DNA from: Paenibacillus peoriae KCTC 3763 | Lineage (GTDB): Bacteria; Bacillota; Bacilli; Paenibacillales; Paenibacillaceae | Assembly: GCF_000236805.1 (NCBI RefSeq) | Contig: NZ_AGFX01000041.1 | Location: 619,289-683,288, forward strand | Reading direction: 5' to 3' | DNA length: 64,000 nucleotides | Shown here: positions 1-7,930 of the stretch, one piece after another | Numbering within the stretch: the first letter of the stretch is position 1 | Layout of the letters: the number at the start of each line of letters is the position of its first letter | Made by a program: the position numbers and the translations under genes | The notes under the pieces: model-generated | What the model saw: only the letters and a program-made list of their open reading frames with translations | The model's database searches: none | Told to the model about the DNA's origin: nothing

Positions 1-84
1 AGACATTTTCTGGATTATAAAACGCATATTCACTTACGAATTGCCTCTCAGTACATTATATTCAGAATTTTTATGCATGTTTTA

Positions 85-113
85 TTGCAAATTCGCTTAT
101 ATTTACTTATAAT
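85..113 (+). promoter_or_regulatory. sigma-A-type promoter of the DeoR-family gene
   Basis: A TTGCAA -35 box (85-90) and a perfect TATAAT -10 box (108-113) are separated by exactly 17 bases. The CDS starts 45 bases downstream. CTTA/CACTTAC motifs recur through the region (about 31, 114 and 146) and could be operator half-sites for an autoregulating DeoR protein, which is inference. Confidence 0.65.
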
Positions 114-157
114 CACTTACAGAAACCGAAATCAATTTATGCCAAAGGAGCTTACTT

Positions 158-919
158 ATGTATCAGGAAGAACGAATGCTTCAAATCGTTGATTACTTAC
201 AGCTTCACAAGCGTATTTCGGTGGACGATATTTGCGAAATTTTTAATGTATCACGGGATACAGCTCGTCGCGACTTGGTAAAACTTGAGGAGAATCAGAA
301 GATTATTCGTACCCGCGGCGGCGCCCTTCTCCCTTCACTCCATCACGATTCTATTAGAAATTATAACGAAAGACTGCTCACTCTATCTAAGGAAAAGCAA
401 GTGATCGGTCAACTGGCCGCCAATATAATACGAAACAAGGATCGCATCATTTTGGATTCCTCTACTACTGTGCAGGCATGCGCAGAAAAACTAAATGTGC
501 AGGAATGTTCGGTCATCACCAATTCCATTAATCAAGCTGACGTGCTGTCCGGAAAAAACGGTGTCTCCATTCATCTCTTGGGAGGCCGCCTGCAAAAAGA
601 ACACCGATACGTATACGGTTCCTCCGTCATTGCCACCTTGTCCCACCATTTTGTAGACAAAACCTTTATCGGGGTTGGGGGTATAGCCGCCCATGGACTG
701 AGTGTGATTTATGAAGAGGACGGTATGCTGATGCATCAGATGATGAAACAGGCAGATCAGGTGATTGTCCTTGCAGACCATACAAAATTCGGAAGAACAT
801 TTCCTTACCGCTTTGCCGATCTGTCCGAAGTCAATATTGTGATCACCGACCGCTTGCCAGAGCCGGATATGCTGGAACTTCTCCAGCGTCATGATATTGA
901 AGTTATTGTTCCCTCATAA
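158..919 (+). CDS. DeoR/GlpR-family transcriptional regulator
   Basis: A 253-residue protein with an N-terminal winged helix-turn-helix of DeoR type (about residues 6-60, including the signature VSRDTARRDLVKLEE followed by RTRGGAL) and a C-terminal DeoR sugar-phosphate sensor domain (about 75-235, with LDSSTT, VITNS and DKTFIGVGG). Such proteins repress sugar or sugar-phosphate catabolic genes until a phosphorylated effector binds. A GGAG ribosome site precedes the ATG. The gene sits 67 bases upstream of a HAD phosphatase on the same strand, so the two probably form an operon in which the regulator senses a phosphosugar handled by the phosphatase. The actual effector cannot be read from the sequence. 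Confidence 0.9.
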   Translation: MYQEERMLQIVDYLQLHKRISVDDICEIFNVSRDTARRDLVKLEENQKIIRTRGGALLPSLHHDSIRNYNERLLTLSKEKQVIGQLAANIIRNKDRIILDSSTTVQACAEKLNVQECSVITNSINQADVLSGKNGVSIHLLGGRLQKEHRYVYGSSVIATLSHHFVDKTFIGVGGIAAHGLSVIYEEDGMLMHQMMKQADQVIVLADHTKFGRTFPYRFADLSEVNIVITDRLPEPDMLELLQRHDIEVIVPS

Positions 920-986
920 AAAATGAAGTCGATCTGCTGTAGTTCAAGAGCCATACAAGAGATATAAAAAGTCAGGAGATGGAGAA

Positions 987-1868
987 ATGAAACTGTTTGC
1001 GATTGATATGGATGGAACACTGCTGAATGAGGAGGGAAAAATAAGTAAAGTAAACGCCGAGGCTATACGCCAAGCACAGCAACAAGGCGTCCAAGTGGCG
1101 ATTGCTACTGGCAGAGCGTCTTATGATGCCTGGACAAAGCTGGAGGAAGCTGGACTTGCAGCCCCCGTCATTGGAGCCAACGGCGCGACCGTACACGATA
1201 CACAACGCCGCCTGCTAACCTCTACACCCATGGACCGAGATGAAACCTTTGAAGTGTTGAGCTGGCTGCGCGAAAACGATTTTTACTATGAGGTCATGAC
1301 AGACCGCGCGATTTATTCCCCACAATACGGACATCAATTGCTTGCCGTGGAAATGGACCGTCTACTAAGCGCCAATTCTGATATTTCGCTGAACACTTTA
1401 TTACACGCAGCCGAAAAGCAATATGAACAGGCGGGGCTTATCCGCATCACCTCATATGAGGACATTCCACTGGATGTGGAGATTTATAACGTGCTCTGCT
1501 TCTCCTTTGATCAAGCCAAGCTGGATCGGGGTCGTGAGCGTTACCGGAATTTTGGCACCCTAAACATGGTCATTTCCTCAGACCACAACTTTGAAGTCGA
1601 GCATAAGGATGCATCCAAAGGCAATGCATTGCGTTATCTGGCGGATCACCTGAGCATCCCTATGCAGGAAGCCGTCGCGATCGGAGACAGCTATAATGAT
1701 ATTTCGATGCTGACGATGGCAGGGAAGGGCATCGCCATGGGCAATGCAAAAGACGACATCAAGGCCGTCTGCTCCGAAGTTACCCTGACCAATATAGAGA
1801 ATGGGGTCGCTCATGCCCTCCTCAGCATACTTGAAGCTATCGAGGCTGAAGCTGACACTGTAAGCTGA
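987..1868 (+). CDS. Cof-type HAD-superfamily phosphatase
   Basis: A 293-residue cytoplasmic phosphatase of the Cof/YkrA-like HAD IIB group. Motif I is DMDGTLLNEEG at residues 7-17, with the Asp nucleophile and the acid-base Asp two residues later. Motif II is IATGRAS. Motifs III and IV are KGNALRYL and GDSYNDISML near residues 210-240. The cap domain lies between motifs II and III. Family members dephosphorylate sugar phosphates, flavin or pyridoxal phosphates with broad specificity, so the substrate is not assigned. An AGGAGATGG ribosome site precedes the ATG. It lies directly after the DeoR regulator, and a bidirectional terminator follows at 1987. Confidence 0.88.
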   Translation: MKLFAIDMDGTLLNEEGKISKVNAEAIRQAQQQGVQVAIATGRASYDAWTKLEEAGLAAPVIGANGATVHDTQRRLLTSTPMDRDETFEVLSWLRENDFYYEVMTDRAIYSPQYGHQLLAVEMDRLLSANSDISLNTLLHAAEKQYEQAGLIRITSYEDIPLDVEIYNVLCFSFDQAKLDRGRERYRNFGTLNMVISSDHNFEVEHKDASKGNALRYLADHLSIPMQEAVAIGDSYNDISMLTMAGKGIAMGNAKDDIKAVCSEVTLTNIENGVAHALLSILEAIEAEADTVS

Positions 1869-1986
1869 AAATTCACCACCATTCCGCCTAATCCGATATT
1901 ATGTACATTATCCAGTTCGGCTTATATAGATTTTTCCGATCATCGTTATTTTCAAAACGGATTATAGACAAAAAGGGTTATATACA

Positions 1987-2034
1987 AAAAGGACACTCGC
2001 AAGCATCATTCCGATGCATACGAGCGTCCTTTTC
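1987..2034. terminator. bidirectional intrinsic terminator
   Basis: The inverted repeat AAAAGGACACTCG / CGAGCGTCCTTTT has T-runs on both sides. It ends the HAD operon on the plus strand and the tRNA pair on the minus strand. Confidence 0.75.
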
Positions 2035-2050
2035 TGTTACAAATAACGAA

Positions 2051-2139
2051 CGGAGAGAGAGGGATTCGAACCCTCGCACCGCTTTCGCAGCCTAACCCCT
2101 TAGCAGAGGGTCCCCTTATAGCCACTTGGGTACCTCTCC
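2051..2139 (-). tRNA. tRNA-Ser (anticodon GCT)
   Basis: On the minus strand the 89-base sequence folds as a class II tRNA with a 7-bp acceptor stem beginning GGAGAGG, a long variable arm and the T-loop GGTTCGAATCC. The anticodon stem ACCCT/GGGGT closes the loop CTGCTAA, giving anticodon GCT, which reads AGC/AGU serine codons. The 3' CCA is not encoded. It lies one base from the tRNA-Asn gene, so both are likely one transcript. Confidence 0.93.
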
Positions 2140-2140
2140 A

Positions 2141-2216
2141 TGGCTCCCCGAACAGGACTCGAACCTGTGACAACTCGATTAACAGTCGAGTGCTCTACCA
2201 ACTGAGCTATCAGGGA
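2141..2216 (-). tRNA. tRNA-Asn (anticodon GTT)
   Basis: On the minus strand a 76-base class I tRNA starts TCCCTGATAGCTCAG and has the anticodon loop CTGTTAA (anticodon GTT, asparagine) and the T-arm GGTTCGAGTCC. The 3' CCA is encoded at 2141-2143. It is transcribed just ahead of tRNA-Ser. Confidence 0.95.
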
Positions 2217-2260
2217 ATATTACTGTAAATATTCATACAGTATGGTTAATTTACCATGAT

Positions 2261-2749
2261 TCAGGGGGTGACGTCAAGTGCTAACAAACGGAGCTTACTT
2301 CCACATTTACCACAGCGGTAATGCTGTGGATTCATTTTACGCTTCCGCAAGTATTCCTGTCCACAGGAAACGCACACCAGTTTGTAACGATAAGGCCGCG
2401 TCTTCCGCTCCAATCTTCCCGGCAGGGTCTGACAATGCCTGCTTCCTCCTACACGGGCCAGCCATGCCTTGAAATCGGCATCCCGATGCTGGTGGCCCAT
2501 TCCACGCAGATGCAAATGATAGTGGCACAACTCATGCTTAATAATTTTTTCCACCTCAGATCGTCCGTAGGCTGCAAGCTGATGTGGATTAATTTCAATA
2601 TGATGACTTTTCATAAAATACCGCCCACCTGTAGAAGACAGGCGCGCATTGAAGCGAGCTTGATGCTTAAATGGCACACCGAAGCTTTCCAGCGAAATAT
2701 GCTCCACCCACTCCTGAAGCTCCTCATTACTCATGGACTTGGACTCCAT
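2261..2749 (-). CDS. SprT-like zinc metalloprotease-family protein
   Basis: About 162 residues, matching the usual 150-160 of the B. subtilis YdcK/SprT-like family. The zinc-binding helix HELCHYHLH lies near the middle, and the C-terminal zinc ribbon has two CxxC pairs (CVSC and CGKC). The family is related to eukaryotic Spartan but its bacterial role is unclear. The start is uncertain: an upstream ATG would give 175 residues, the ATG at 2749 has a close AAAGGCAAGG site, and the ATG at 2734 has GGAG nine bases upstream and best matches the family length. Its neighbours cmpA and tex reproduce the Bacillus order. Confidence 0.85.
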   Translation of the reverse strand: MESKSMSNEELQEWVEHISLESFGVPFKHQARFNARLSSTGGRYFMKSHHIEINPHQLAAYGRSEVEKIIKHELCHYHLHLRGMGHQHRDADFKAWLARVGGSRHCQTLPGRLERKTRPYRYKLVCVSCGQEYLRKRKMNPQHYRCGKCGSKLRLLALDVTP

Positions 2750-2891
2750 CCTTGCCTTTCTCCTCCTTTGTCCCATACTGACAAGCATATTACAAAATAA
2801 CGATCGAAGTCTAACCCCAATTCAGAATCACACTTTAGGTACTCATCCCATATGCTAAACATACAAAAGCAACGCGGAGGAGGAGATTGCC

Positions 2892-3026
2892 TTGCCTCAA
2901 TGGCTCAGCAACCAGCTTATGCGGGCCTTTTACAAAAAGGACCGTCGCCAAATCAAACTGTTAAACGATTGTTGGTTTTTTTATCATAAAGCCCCTGGCG
3001 TAGAGTTTGATGCCAACAATGGCTAA
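2892..3026 (+). CDS. cmpA: cortex morphogenetic protein CmpA
   Basis: A 44-codon ORF starts at TTG with AGGAG six bases upstream. The product begins MPQWLSNQLMRAFYKKDRR and continues with QIKLLNDCWFFYHK, which is the CmpA signature: a short basic amphipathic peptide with a conserved WFFY patch. In B. subtilis CmpA acts with ClpXP and SpoIVA as a quality-control factor that delays or removes faulty spore coat and cortex assembly in the mother cell. It is divergent from sprT, in the expected place beside tex. The product carries a seven-to-eight residue C-terminal extension beyond the usual 37 or so residues. It is easily missed by gene callers because of its size and TTG start. Confidence 0.85.
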   Translation: MPQWLSNQLMRAFYKKDRRQIKLLNDCWFFYHKAPGVEFDANNG

Positions 3027-3046
3027 ACGCGAAGGCATCAAAAATG

Positions 3047-3088
3047 AAAGCCGGAGGCTCCGATGTGGTTCGGAGATTCCGGCTTTTG
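3047..3088. terminator. bidirectional terminator between cmpA and tex
   Basis: The stem AAAGCCGGA / TCCGGCTTT has an inner CTCCG/CGGAG helix and T-richness on the plus side. It separates the convergent cmpA and tex genes. Confidence 0.75.
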
Positions 3089-3130
3089 TAATACCCTCAT
3101 AAAAAGATTATACGGCTTTTTGGGGAAGTA

Positions 3131-5353
3131 TTATGCCTGTGATTGCGCCTCTGCTGGAGGTTTCATCGTCAGACCCACTCTGCCCTTTTTCAAATCGACA
3201 TTCAGCACCCATACTGTTACATTATCACCGACAGATACGACATCCATCGGATGCTTCACGAAGCCGCTGCGCAGCTGCGAAATATGAACTAATCCGTCAC
3301 TTTTAATACCGATATCGACAAAGGCACCAAAATCAATGACATTGCGGACGGTTCCCTGCAGCTCCATACCAGGTGCCAGATCTTCGATCTTCAGCACATC
3401 CTTGCGGAATACCGGCAACGGCAGTTCATCACGCGGGTCACGCCCCGGACGCTGAAGGCTCTCCAAAATATCCCGCAACGTCGGGACACCAACCTCCAGC
3501 TTAACAGCCAGCCGCTCGATGCTGGAGACGTTCAGCGCTTGCGCCGCAGCCTTCGTGCCCAAATCGTGGGCACTGATGCCCAGCTCAGCCAACAGGCGGT
3601 CTACGACGCCATACGATTCAGGGTGAATCGGCGTGCGATCTAATGGATTTTCTCCACCCGGTATACGGATAAAGCCAACGGATTGCTCGTAGGTTTTTGC
3701 ACCCAGACGCGGGACCTTTTGCAACTGACGACGGTTGTTAAATTTACCATTTTCTTCACGGTACTTGACGATATTTTTGGCAATCGTCGCGTTAATTCCT
3801 GCTACATAGGACAACAGTGCGGGGGAAGCGGTGTTCACATCCACACCAACATGGTTAACAGCCGATTCTACTACATCCTTCAAGCTTTCATCCAGATGCT
3901 TCTGCGATACATCATGCTGGTATTGGCCTACCCCAATGGCTTTGGGCTCAATTTTGACCAGCTCAGCCAGCGGGTCCTGCACACGACGCGCAATGGAGGC
4001 CGCACTGCGCTCAGCCACGTCCAAATCCGGAAATTCCTCCTGTGCCAGCTTGGAGGCGGAGTAGACGCTCGCACCCGCCTCATTGACAATCAGGTACGCC
4101 AGGTTGCTGTCGCCAATCTCCGCGATGACTTCAGCTACGAACTGCTCTGTCTCGCGCGAAGCGGTTCCGTTACCAATGACGATCAGTTCAATGTCGTATT
4201 GGGCAATCAGCTGCTTGAACTTCTCGGCAGCCTCACGCTTCTTATTGTTCGGCGGTGTCGGGTAGGTCACGGCCACTTCCAGCAGCTTGCCCGTGTCGTC
4301 GACAGCCGCCAGCTTGCAGCCTGTCCGGTATGCCGGATCGACACCAAGCACACGGCGGCCTTTGATCGGAGCCTGCAGCAGCAGGCTGCGCAGGTTGCCT
4401 GCAAAGATAGAGATGGCCTGCTGCTCGCCCTTCTCCGTCATTTCGGCGCGCACCTCACGCTCAATCGATGGCGCGATAAGTCTTTTATACGCATCCTCAA
4501 TGACGCCGCGCAACAGCTCCTCCACAACAGACGAGCCTTTAATCACTTGACCTGCCATGTAATTGTAAATCGAATCTGGCACGACCTCTAGTCCGACCTT
4601 AAGAATGCCTTCACGTTCCCCGCGGTTAATCGCCAGAATGCGGTGAGGCGGCATTTTCTTAGCCAGCTCACGATAGCTGTAATAGTTCTCATACACAGAC
4701 TCTTGCTCCGCGTCCTTCGCTTCGGAGGTCAACATGCCATGATCGAGTGTATATCGACGTACCCATTGGCGAATCGTCGCATCGTCTGCTATATTTTCCG
4801 CTAAAATATCCAAAGCTCCCTGAATAGCCGCTTCGGCGCTTTCGACTCCCAACTCTGCATTCACATAGGATTCAGCTTCTTTCAGAGCATCACTCTGCTT
4901 CGGCTGGCCCCAGATCCAGATCGACAGCGGCTCCAATCCACGTTCCTTCGCCACACTCGCGCGGGTTTTGCGCTTTTGCCGATAAGGGCGGTACAAATCC
5001 TCCACTTCCTGAAGCTTGACCGCAGAGGTGATAGCGGCTTGAAGTTCTTCTGTCAGCTTGCCCTGCTCCTCAATGATGCGGATGACCTCTACCTTACGAT
5101 CCTCCAGATTACGTAAATACAGCACACGGTCTTCAATTTCACGCAGCTGGTTTTCGTCCAGCTCTCCTGTCATTTCCTTACGATATCGCGCGATAAAAGG
5201 AATCGTATTTCCTTCATCCAGCAAACTGATCGTTGTCCGGATCTGCTTGAGTGCCAGCGACAGCTCTCTCGCCACTTGTTTGACAATCCGCTCCTGGCGT
5301 TCTGCTTCGTTCGGCCCCTGTCCGATTTCCGTTTTCGTTTCCTCGTTAGACAA
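3131..5353 (-). CDS. tex: Tex-family RNA-binding transcription accessory protein
   Basis: About 740 residues from the TTG at 5353, which has AAGAAGGGAT just upstream; the open frame runs further 5' but without a ribosome site. Domain order is typical of Tex: N-terminal helical region, YqgF/RNase H-like domain (around GVDPAYRTGCKLAAVDDTG), helix-hairpin-helix pair (DVNTASPALLSYVAGI and following), and a C-terminal S1 domain (about residues 650-720, GTVRNVIDFGAFVDIG). Tex binds nucleic acid and affects transcription, competence and toxin expression in other bacteria. It corresponds to B. subtilis YdcI in the sigB neighbourhood. Confidence 0.95.
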   Translation of the reverse strand: MSNEETKTEIGQGPNEAERQERIVKQVARELSLALKQIRTTISLLDEGNTIPFIARYRKEMTGELDENQLREIEDRVLYLRNLEDRKVEVIRIIEEQGKLTEELQAAITSAVKLQEVEDLYRPYRQKRKTRASVAKERGLEPLSIWIWGQPKQSDALKEAESYVNAELGVESAEAAIQGALDILAENIADDATIRQWVRRYTLDHGMLTSEAKDAEQESVYENYYSYRELAKKMPPHRILAINRGEREGILKVGLEVVPDSIYNYMAGQVIKGSSVVEELLRGVIEDAYKRLIAPSIEREVRAEMTEKGEQQAISIFAGNLRSLLLQAPIKGRRVLGVDPAYRTGCKLAAVDDTGKLLEVAVTYPTPPNNKKREAAEKFKQLIAQYDIELIVIGNGTASRETEQFVAEVIAEIGDSNLAYLIVNEAGASVYSASKLAQEEFPDLDVAERSAASIARRVQDPLAELVKIEPKAIGVGQYQHDVSQKHLDESLKDVVESAVNHVGVDVNTASPALLSYVAGINATIAKNIVKYREENGKFNNRRQLQKVPRLGAKTYEQSVGFIRIPGGENPLDRTPIHPESYGVVDRLLAELGISAHDLGTKAAAQALNVSSIERLAVKLEVGVPTLRDILESLQRPGRDPRDELPLPVFRKDVLKIEDLAPGMELQGTVRNVIDFGAFVDIGIKSDGLVHISQLRSGFVKHPMDVVSVGDNVTVWVLNVDLKKGRVGLTMKPPAEAQSQA

Positions 5354-5476
5354 ACCTATCCCTTCTTCCTTACAACTCTTGTCATACACCATGTCTTTCA
5401 TTATCACAAAAAAAGATTCAAAGCGCCAGCAGGTGACGTTAAAGCAAGGCCCTGCCTGCATTTTCATCGGACATGC

Positions 5477-5507
5477 AAAAGGACAGCGCCTCAAGCGCTG
5501 CCCTTTT
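5477..5507 (-). terminator. intrinsic terminator of the alr-ndoAI-ndoA operon
   Basis: A stem of AAAAGGACAGCGC / GCGCTGCCCTTTT with a five-base loop lies 27 bases past the ndoA stop on the minus strand. Confidence 0.75.
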
Positions 5508-5533
5508 CCCGTTTCACTCGTCGTTCCAATATG

Positions 5534-5884
5534 CTAAAAATCAATCAAACCAAGACTGATTTGAAGCGAATCGCTCACTTTGCGCATGGTTTCTTCATCC
5601 AAATGGGTGATTTTGTCGGTAAGCCTTTGTTTGTCGATCGTCCGAATTTGCTCCAGAAGAACGACAGAATCACGATCAAAGCCATGCGTTGCCGCGTCGA
5701 TCTCCACATGTGTGGGCAGCTTTGCCTTCTGAATCTGGGCGGTGATGGCTGCCACGATCACGGTAGGACTGAACCGGTTGCCGATATCATTTTGAATGAT
5801 CAGCACTGGTCTGACGCCACCTTGCTCGGAACCGACTACGGGTGAAAGGTCTGCAAAAAAAACGTCGCCGCGCTTTACGATCAA
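5534..5884 (-). CDS. ndoA: EndoA/MazF-type endoribonuclease toxin
   Basis: A 116-residue PemK/MazF-family protein with the same length as B. subtilis EndoA. The N-terminus ([20 protein letters not shown]) continues into [12 protein letters not shown], which carries the catalytic Arg, and then into [10 protein letters not shown], where the catalytic Thr sits. The enzyme cuts mRNA at UACAU-type sites in Bacillus and is held inactive by EndoAI. Its antitoxin gene ends six bases upstream. The pair with alr and ydcC is a core chromosomal feature of Bacillales, not a mobile module. Confidence 0.95.
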   Translation of the reverse strand: MIVKRGDVFFADLSPVVGSEQGGVRPVLIIQNDIGNRFSPTVIVAAITAQIQKAKLPTHVEIDAATHGFDRDSVVLLEQIRTIDKQRLTDKITHLDEETMRKVSDSLQISLGLIDF

Positions 5885-5890
5885 TATGGA

Positions 5891-6190
5891 TTACACCCCG
5901 CTAACTGTACGGCCCAAGGTGCTGTTTGCATCTTCCTCCGCGTGAAAGGCTTCGGATGCCATGGTCAAGTTAATTTTAGCCATTTCCATGTATCCACGCT
6001 GCATCGCTTCACGAATGTAACGTTTTTTACGTTCGCCTACATACAGCTTCATGGCCTGCCTAATAAATTCACTACGGTTGGAATTTTCCATAGCTACGAT
6101 CCCGTCCACTTCCTGCAAGAGATGATCCGGCAAACTGATCATTATTCTTTTGGTGTTCTGCAAATTGGCCAACTTCTCTTCCACCCCCAA
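5891..6190 (-). CDS. ndoAI: EndoAI antitoxin, ribbon-helix-helix type
   Basis: About 97-99 residues. The RHH DNA-binding motif is in KRIMISLPDHLLQEVDGIV with the conserved NRSEFIRQAM, and an acidic C-terminal tail occupies the toxin groove. The protein neutralises EndoA. Two starts are possible, the TTG at 6190 and the GTG at 6184; AAGG upstream favours neither strongly. It is followed closely by ndoA on the same strand. Confidence 0.93.
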   Translation of the reverse strand: MGVEEKLANLQNTKRIMISLPDHLLQEVDGIVAMENSNRSEFIRQAMKLYVGERKKRYIREAMQRGYMEMAKINLTMASEAFHAEEDANSTLGRTVSGV

Positions 6191-6465
6191 AACCTTGTCG
6201 CCATTGTACCATTATAACGTTATTCCCGGTAATTTATTCAAACGGAATACAAGAGAATGTATATGATATTCGTATATCATCTATGCTGCATTCCATTATA
6301 AACTACGCAGTTCGATTTCGTACAGGCGTTTGATCCCCGAAATACAAGTGTCAGCGGAGCCTGATGCGTTTTTTGACAGCTATAGCCCTCTTTTCTTTCC
6401 TTTGTACATATTTCGGGACGTTCTGCGAAAACTCCTGCTTTTCTCCGGTAATTTACGTTATGAAA

Positions 6466-7662
6466 TTAATTCCAGCCGGTTGGAAGAAGCGAATTCACTC
6501 GAACAACAGGAACATTGCCCCGTGTATATACACGCGGTACCCTGTCTGCAATCATGCAGATCACTTCATAGTGGATCGTACCAAGCTTGGATGCCAGCTC
6601 ATCCGCCGCAATCATTTCGCCGGACTGCTGACCGATGAGAACAACCTCTTCGCCGATTTGAATTTCTTCCGCATCCTCTGCGAAAGATTGTAAGGAAACC
6701 ATACACTGGTCCATGCATATTGTACCGAGTACCGGGACGCGGCGTCCGCGTATCAACACTTCGACCTTCCCGCTCAGCATGCGGGAGTATCCATCCGCGT
6801 AGCCGATCGGCAAAGTACCGATCTGCTCTTCACTTGAAGTCACATACCGGGTGCCATAGCTAATCCCCCAGTCGGGAGGAAGCGTCTTGGTATAAACCAC
6901 CGCCGTCTTCAATGACAGCACAGGCAACAGTTCGATAGCTTGACGGTTCACCTCATCAGACGGATAAAGTCCGTATATACTGATGCCAATCCGTACCAGG
7001 TTAGGGGAAAGCGAAGGGGTATCAATGCTGGCCGCGCTGTTGCCCGTATGTATAATGGGAATGATAATACCATGTTCCCTTAGCGCTTCCACCACGCCCC
7101 GAAACCGATCATATTGCAGCAGTGTATAGCTTTTGTCTTTTTCATCCGCGCGGGCAAAATGGGTGTACATGCCTTCCAGCTGCACTTGCTCTAACCGCTC
7201 GGCCTGCCGGACAAAGGCAACAGCCTTTTCTCCGGGGAGTAGCCCCAGTCTTCCCATGCCGCTGTCTATTTTGATGTGCACCTTCAGCTTGCGTTCGCTT
7301 CCTTTGCGGTCCAACCGGCGGATACCCTCCAGCACTTCCTCACTGAACACCGTTAGTGAAATGTCATGCTCCCATGCCGCTTGCACAGCTTCTGGTGAGG
7401 TATAGCCGAGTACAAGAATTGGCAATCCAATCCCCGCCTGACGAAGCTCCAATGCCTCATCCAAAAAAGCGACGCTCAAATAATCCACACCCAGGCGTTC
7501 CAATTCCTTTGAAATTTCTACGGCACCGTGTCCGTAGGCATTAGCCTTGACACAGACCAGCAGCAGCTTATCCGCTGGCAATGCCTTGCGAAAAGCTTCA
7601 TAGTTGGCGCCAAGGTGATCCAGGTTGATTTCGGCCCGGGTCGATCTGTACTGTGCTTGCAA
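6466..7662 (-). CDS. alr: alanine racemase
   Basis: A 398-residue fold-type III PLP enzyme that converts L- to D-alanine for peptidoglycan. The PLP lysine is in VCVKANAYGHG (Lys39). The second catalytic residue is the Tyr in GISYGTRYV, and the HTGNSAAS and GTICMDQ motifs are present. It starts at TTG with AAGGTGACTGG upstream. It lies upstream of ndoAI in the classic ydcC-alr-ndoAI-ndoA order. The roughly 275-base gap to ndoAI contains no further gene. Confidence 0.96.
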   Translation of the reverse strand: MQAQYRSTRAEINLDHLGANYEAFRKALPADKLLLVCVKANAYGHGAVEISKELERLGVDYLSVAFLDEALELRQAGIGLPILVLGYTSPEAVQAAWEHDISLTVFSEEVLEGIRRLDRKGSERKLKVHIKIDSGMGRLGLLPGEKAVAFVRQAERLEQVQLEGMYTHFARADEKDKSYTLLQYDRFRGVVEALREHGIIIPIIHTGNSAASIDTPSLSPNLVRIGISIYGLYPSDEVNRQAIELLPVLSLKTAVVYTKTLPPDWGISYGTRYVTSSEEQIGTLPIGYADGYSRMLSGKVEVLIRGRRVPVLGTICMDQCMVSLQSFAEDAEEIQIGEEVVLIGQQSGEMIAADELASKLGTIHYEVICMIADRVPRVYTRGNVPVVRVNSLLPTGWN

Positions 7663-7864
7663 ATCCAGTCACCTTCTTCAATTGTTAGCCTGTAACATAA
7701 CCTTTTACCATTCGGAATGTTGCAAAGTCCTTACTTCTAAAGGTTAATGGTAATGTTCAGAAACGTGGCTGTCAATGGCAGGGGACGTTTGCCAGCCTCC
7801 GCTAACAATCTCTACAAAGAACAGGACATACAAGCGATGCACATCTTGGACCGCGAATGAACAA

Positions 7865-7922
7865 AAGACGGATACGGGCGGCAGCAGAGCATTGTACACT
7901 CCAGACCGTCTGCATCCGTCTT
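7865..7922 (-). terminator. terminator after the ydcC-like gene
   Basis: The long stem AAGACGGAT / ATCCGTCTT is followed on the minus strand by TTTTGTTC, just past the ydcC-like stop. Confidence 0.65.
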
Positions 7923-7930
7923 ATAAGGTT

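Noticed and set aside
1901-2095. 64-codon frame upstream of the tRNA genes
   Set aside because: It runs through a terminator and into tRNA-Ser; the ending RRERDSNPRTAFAA is a well-known artefact of translated tRNA.
3683-4591. 302-codon plus-strand frame opposite tex
   Set aside because: It lies wholly inside tex on the other strand, has no ribosome site and encodes a Cys/Arg-rich sequence with no domain.
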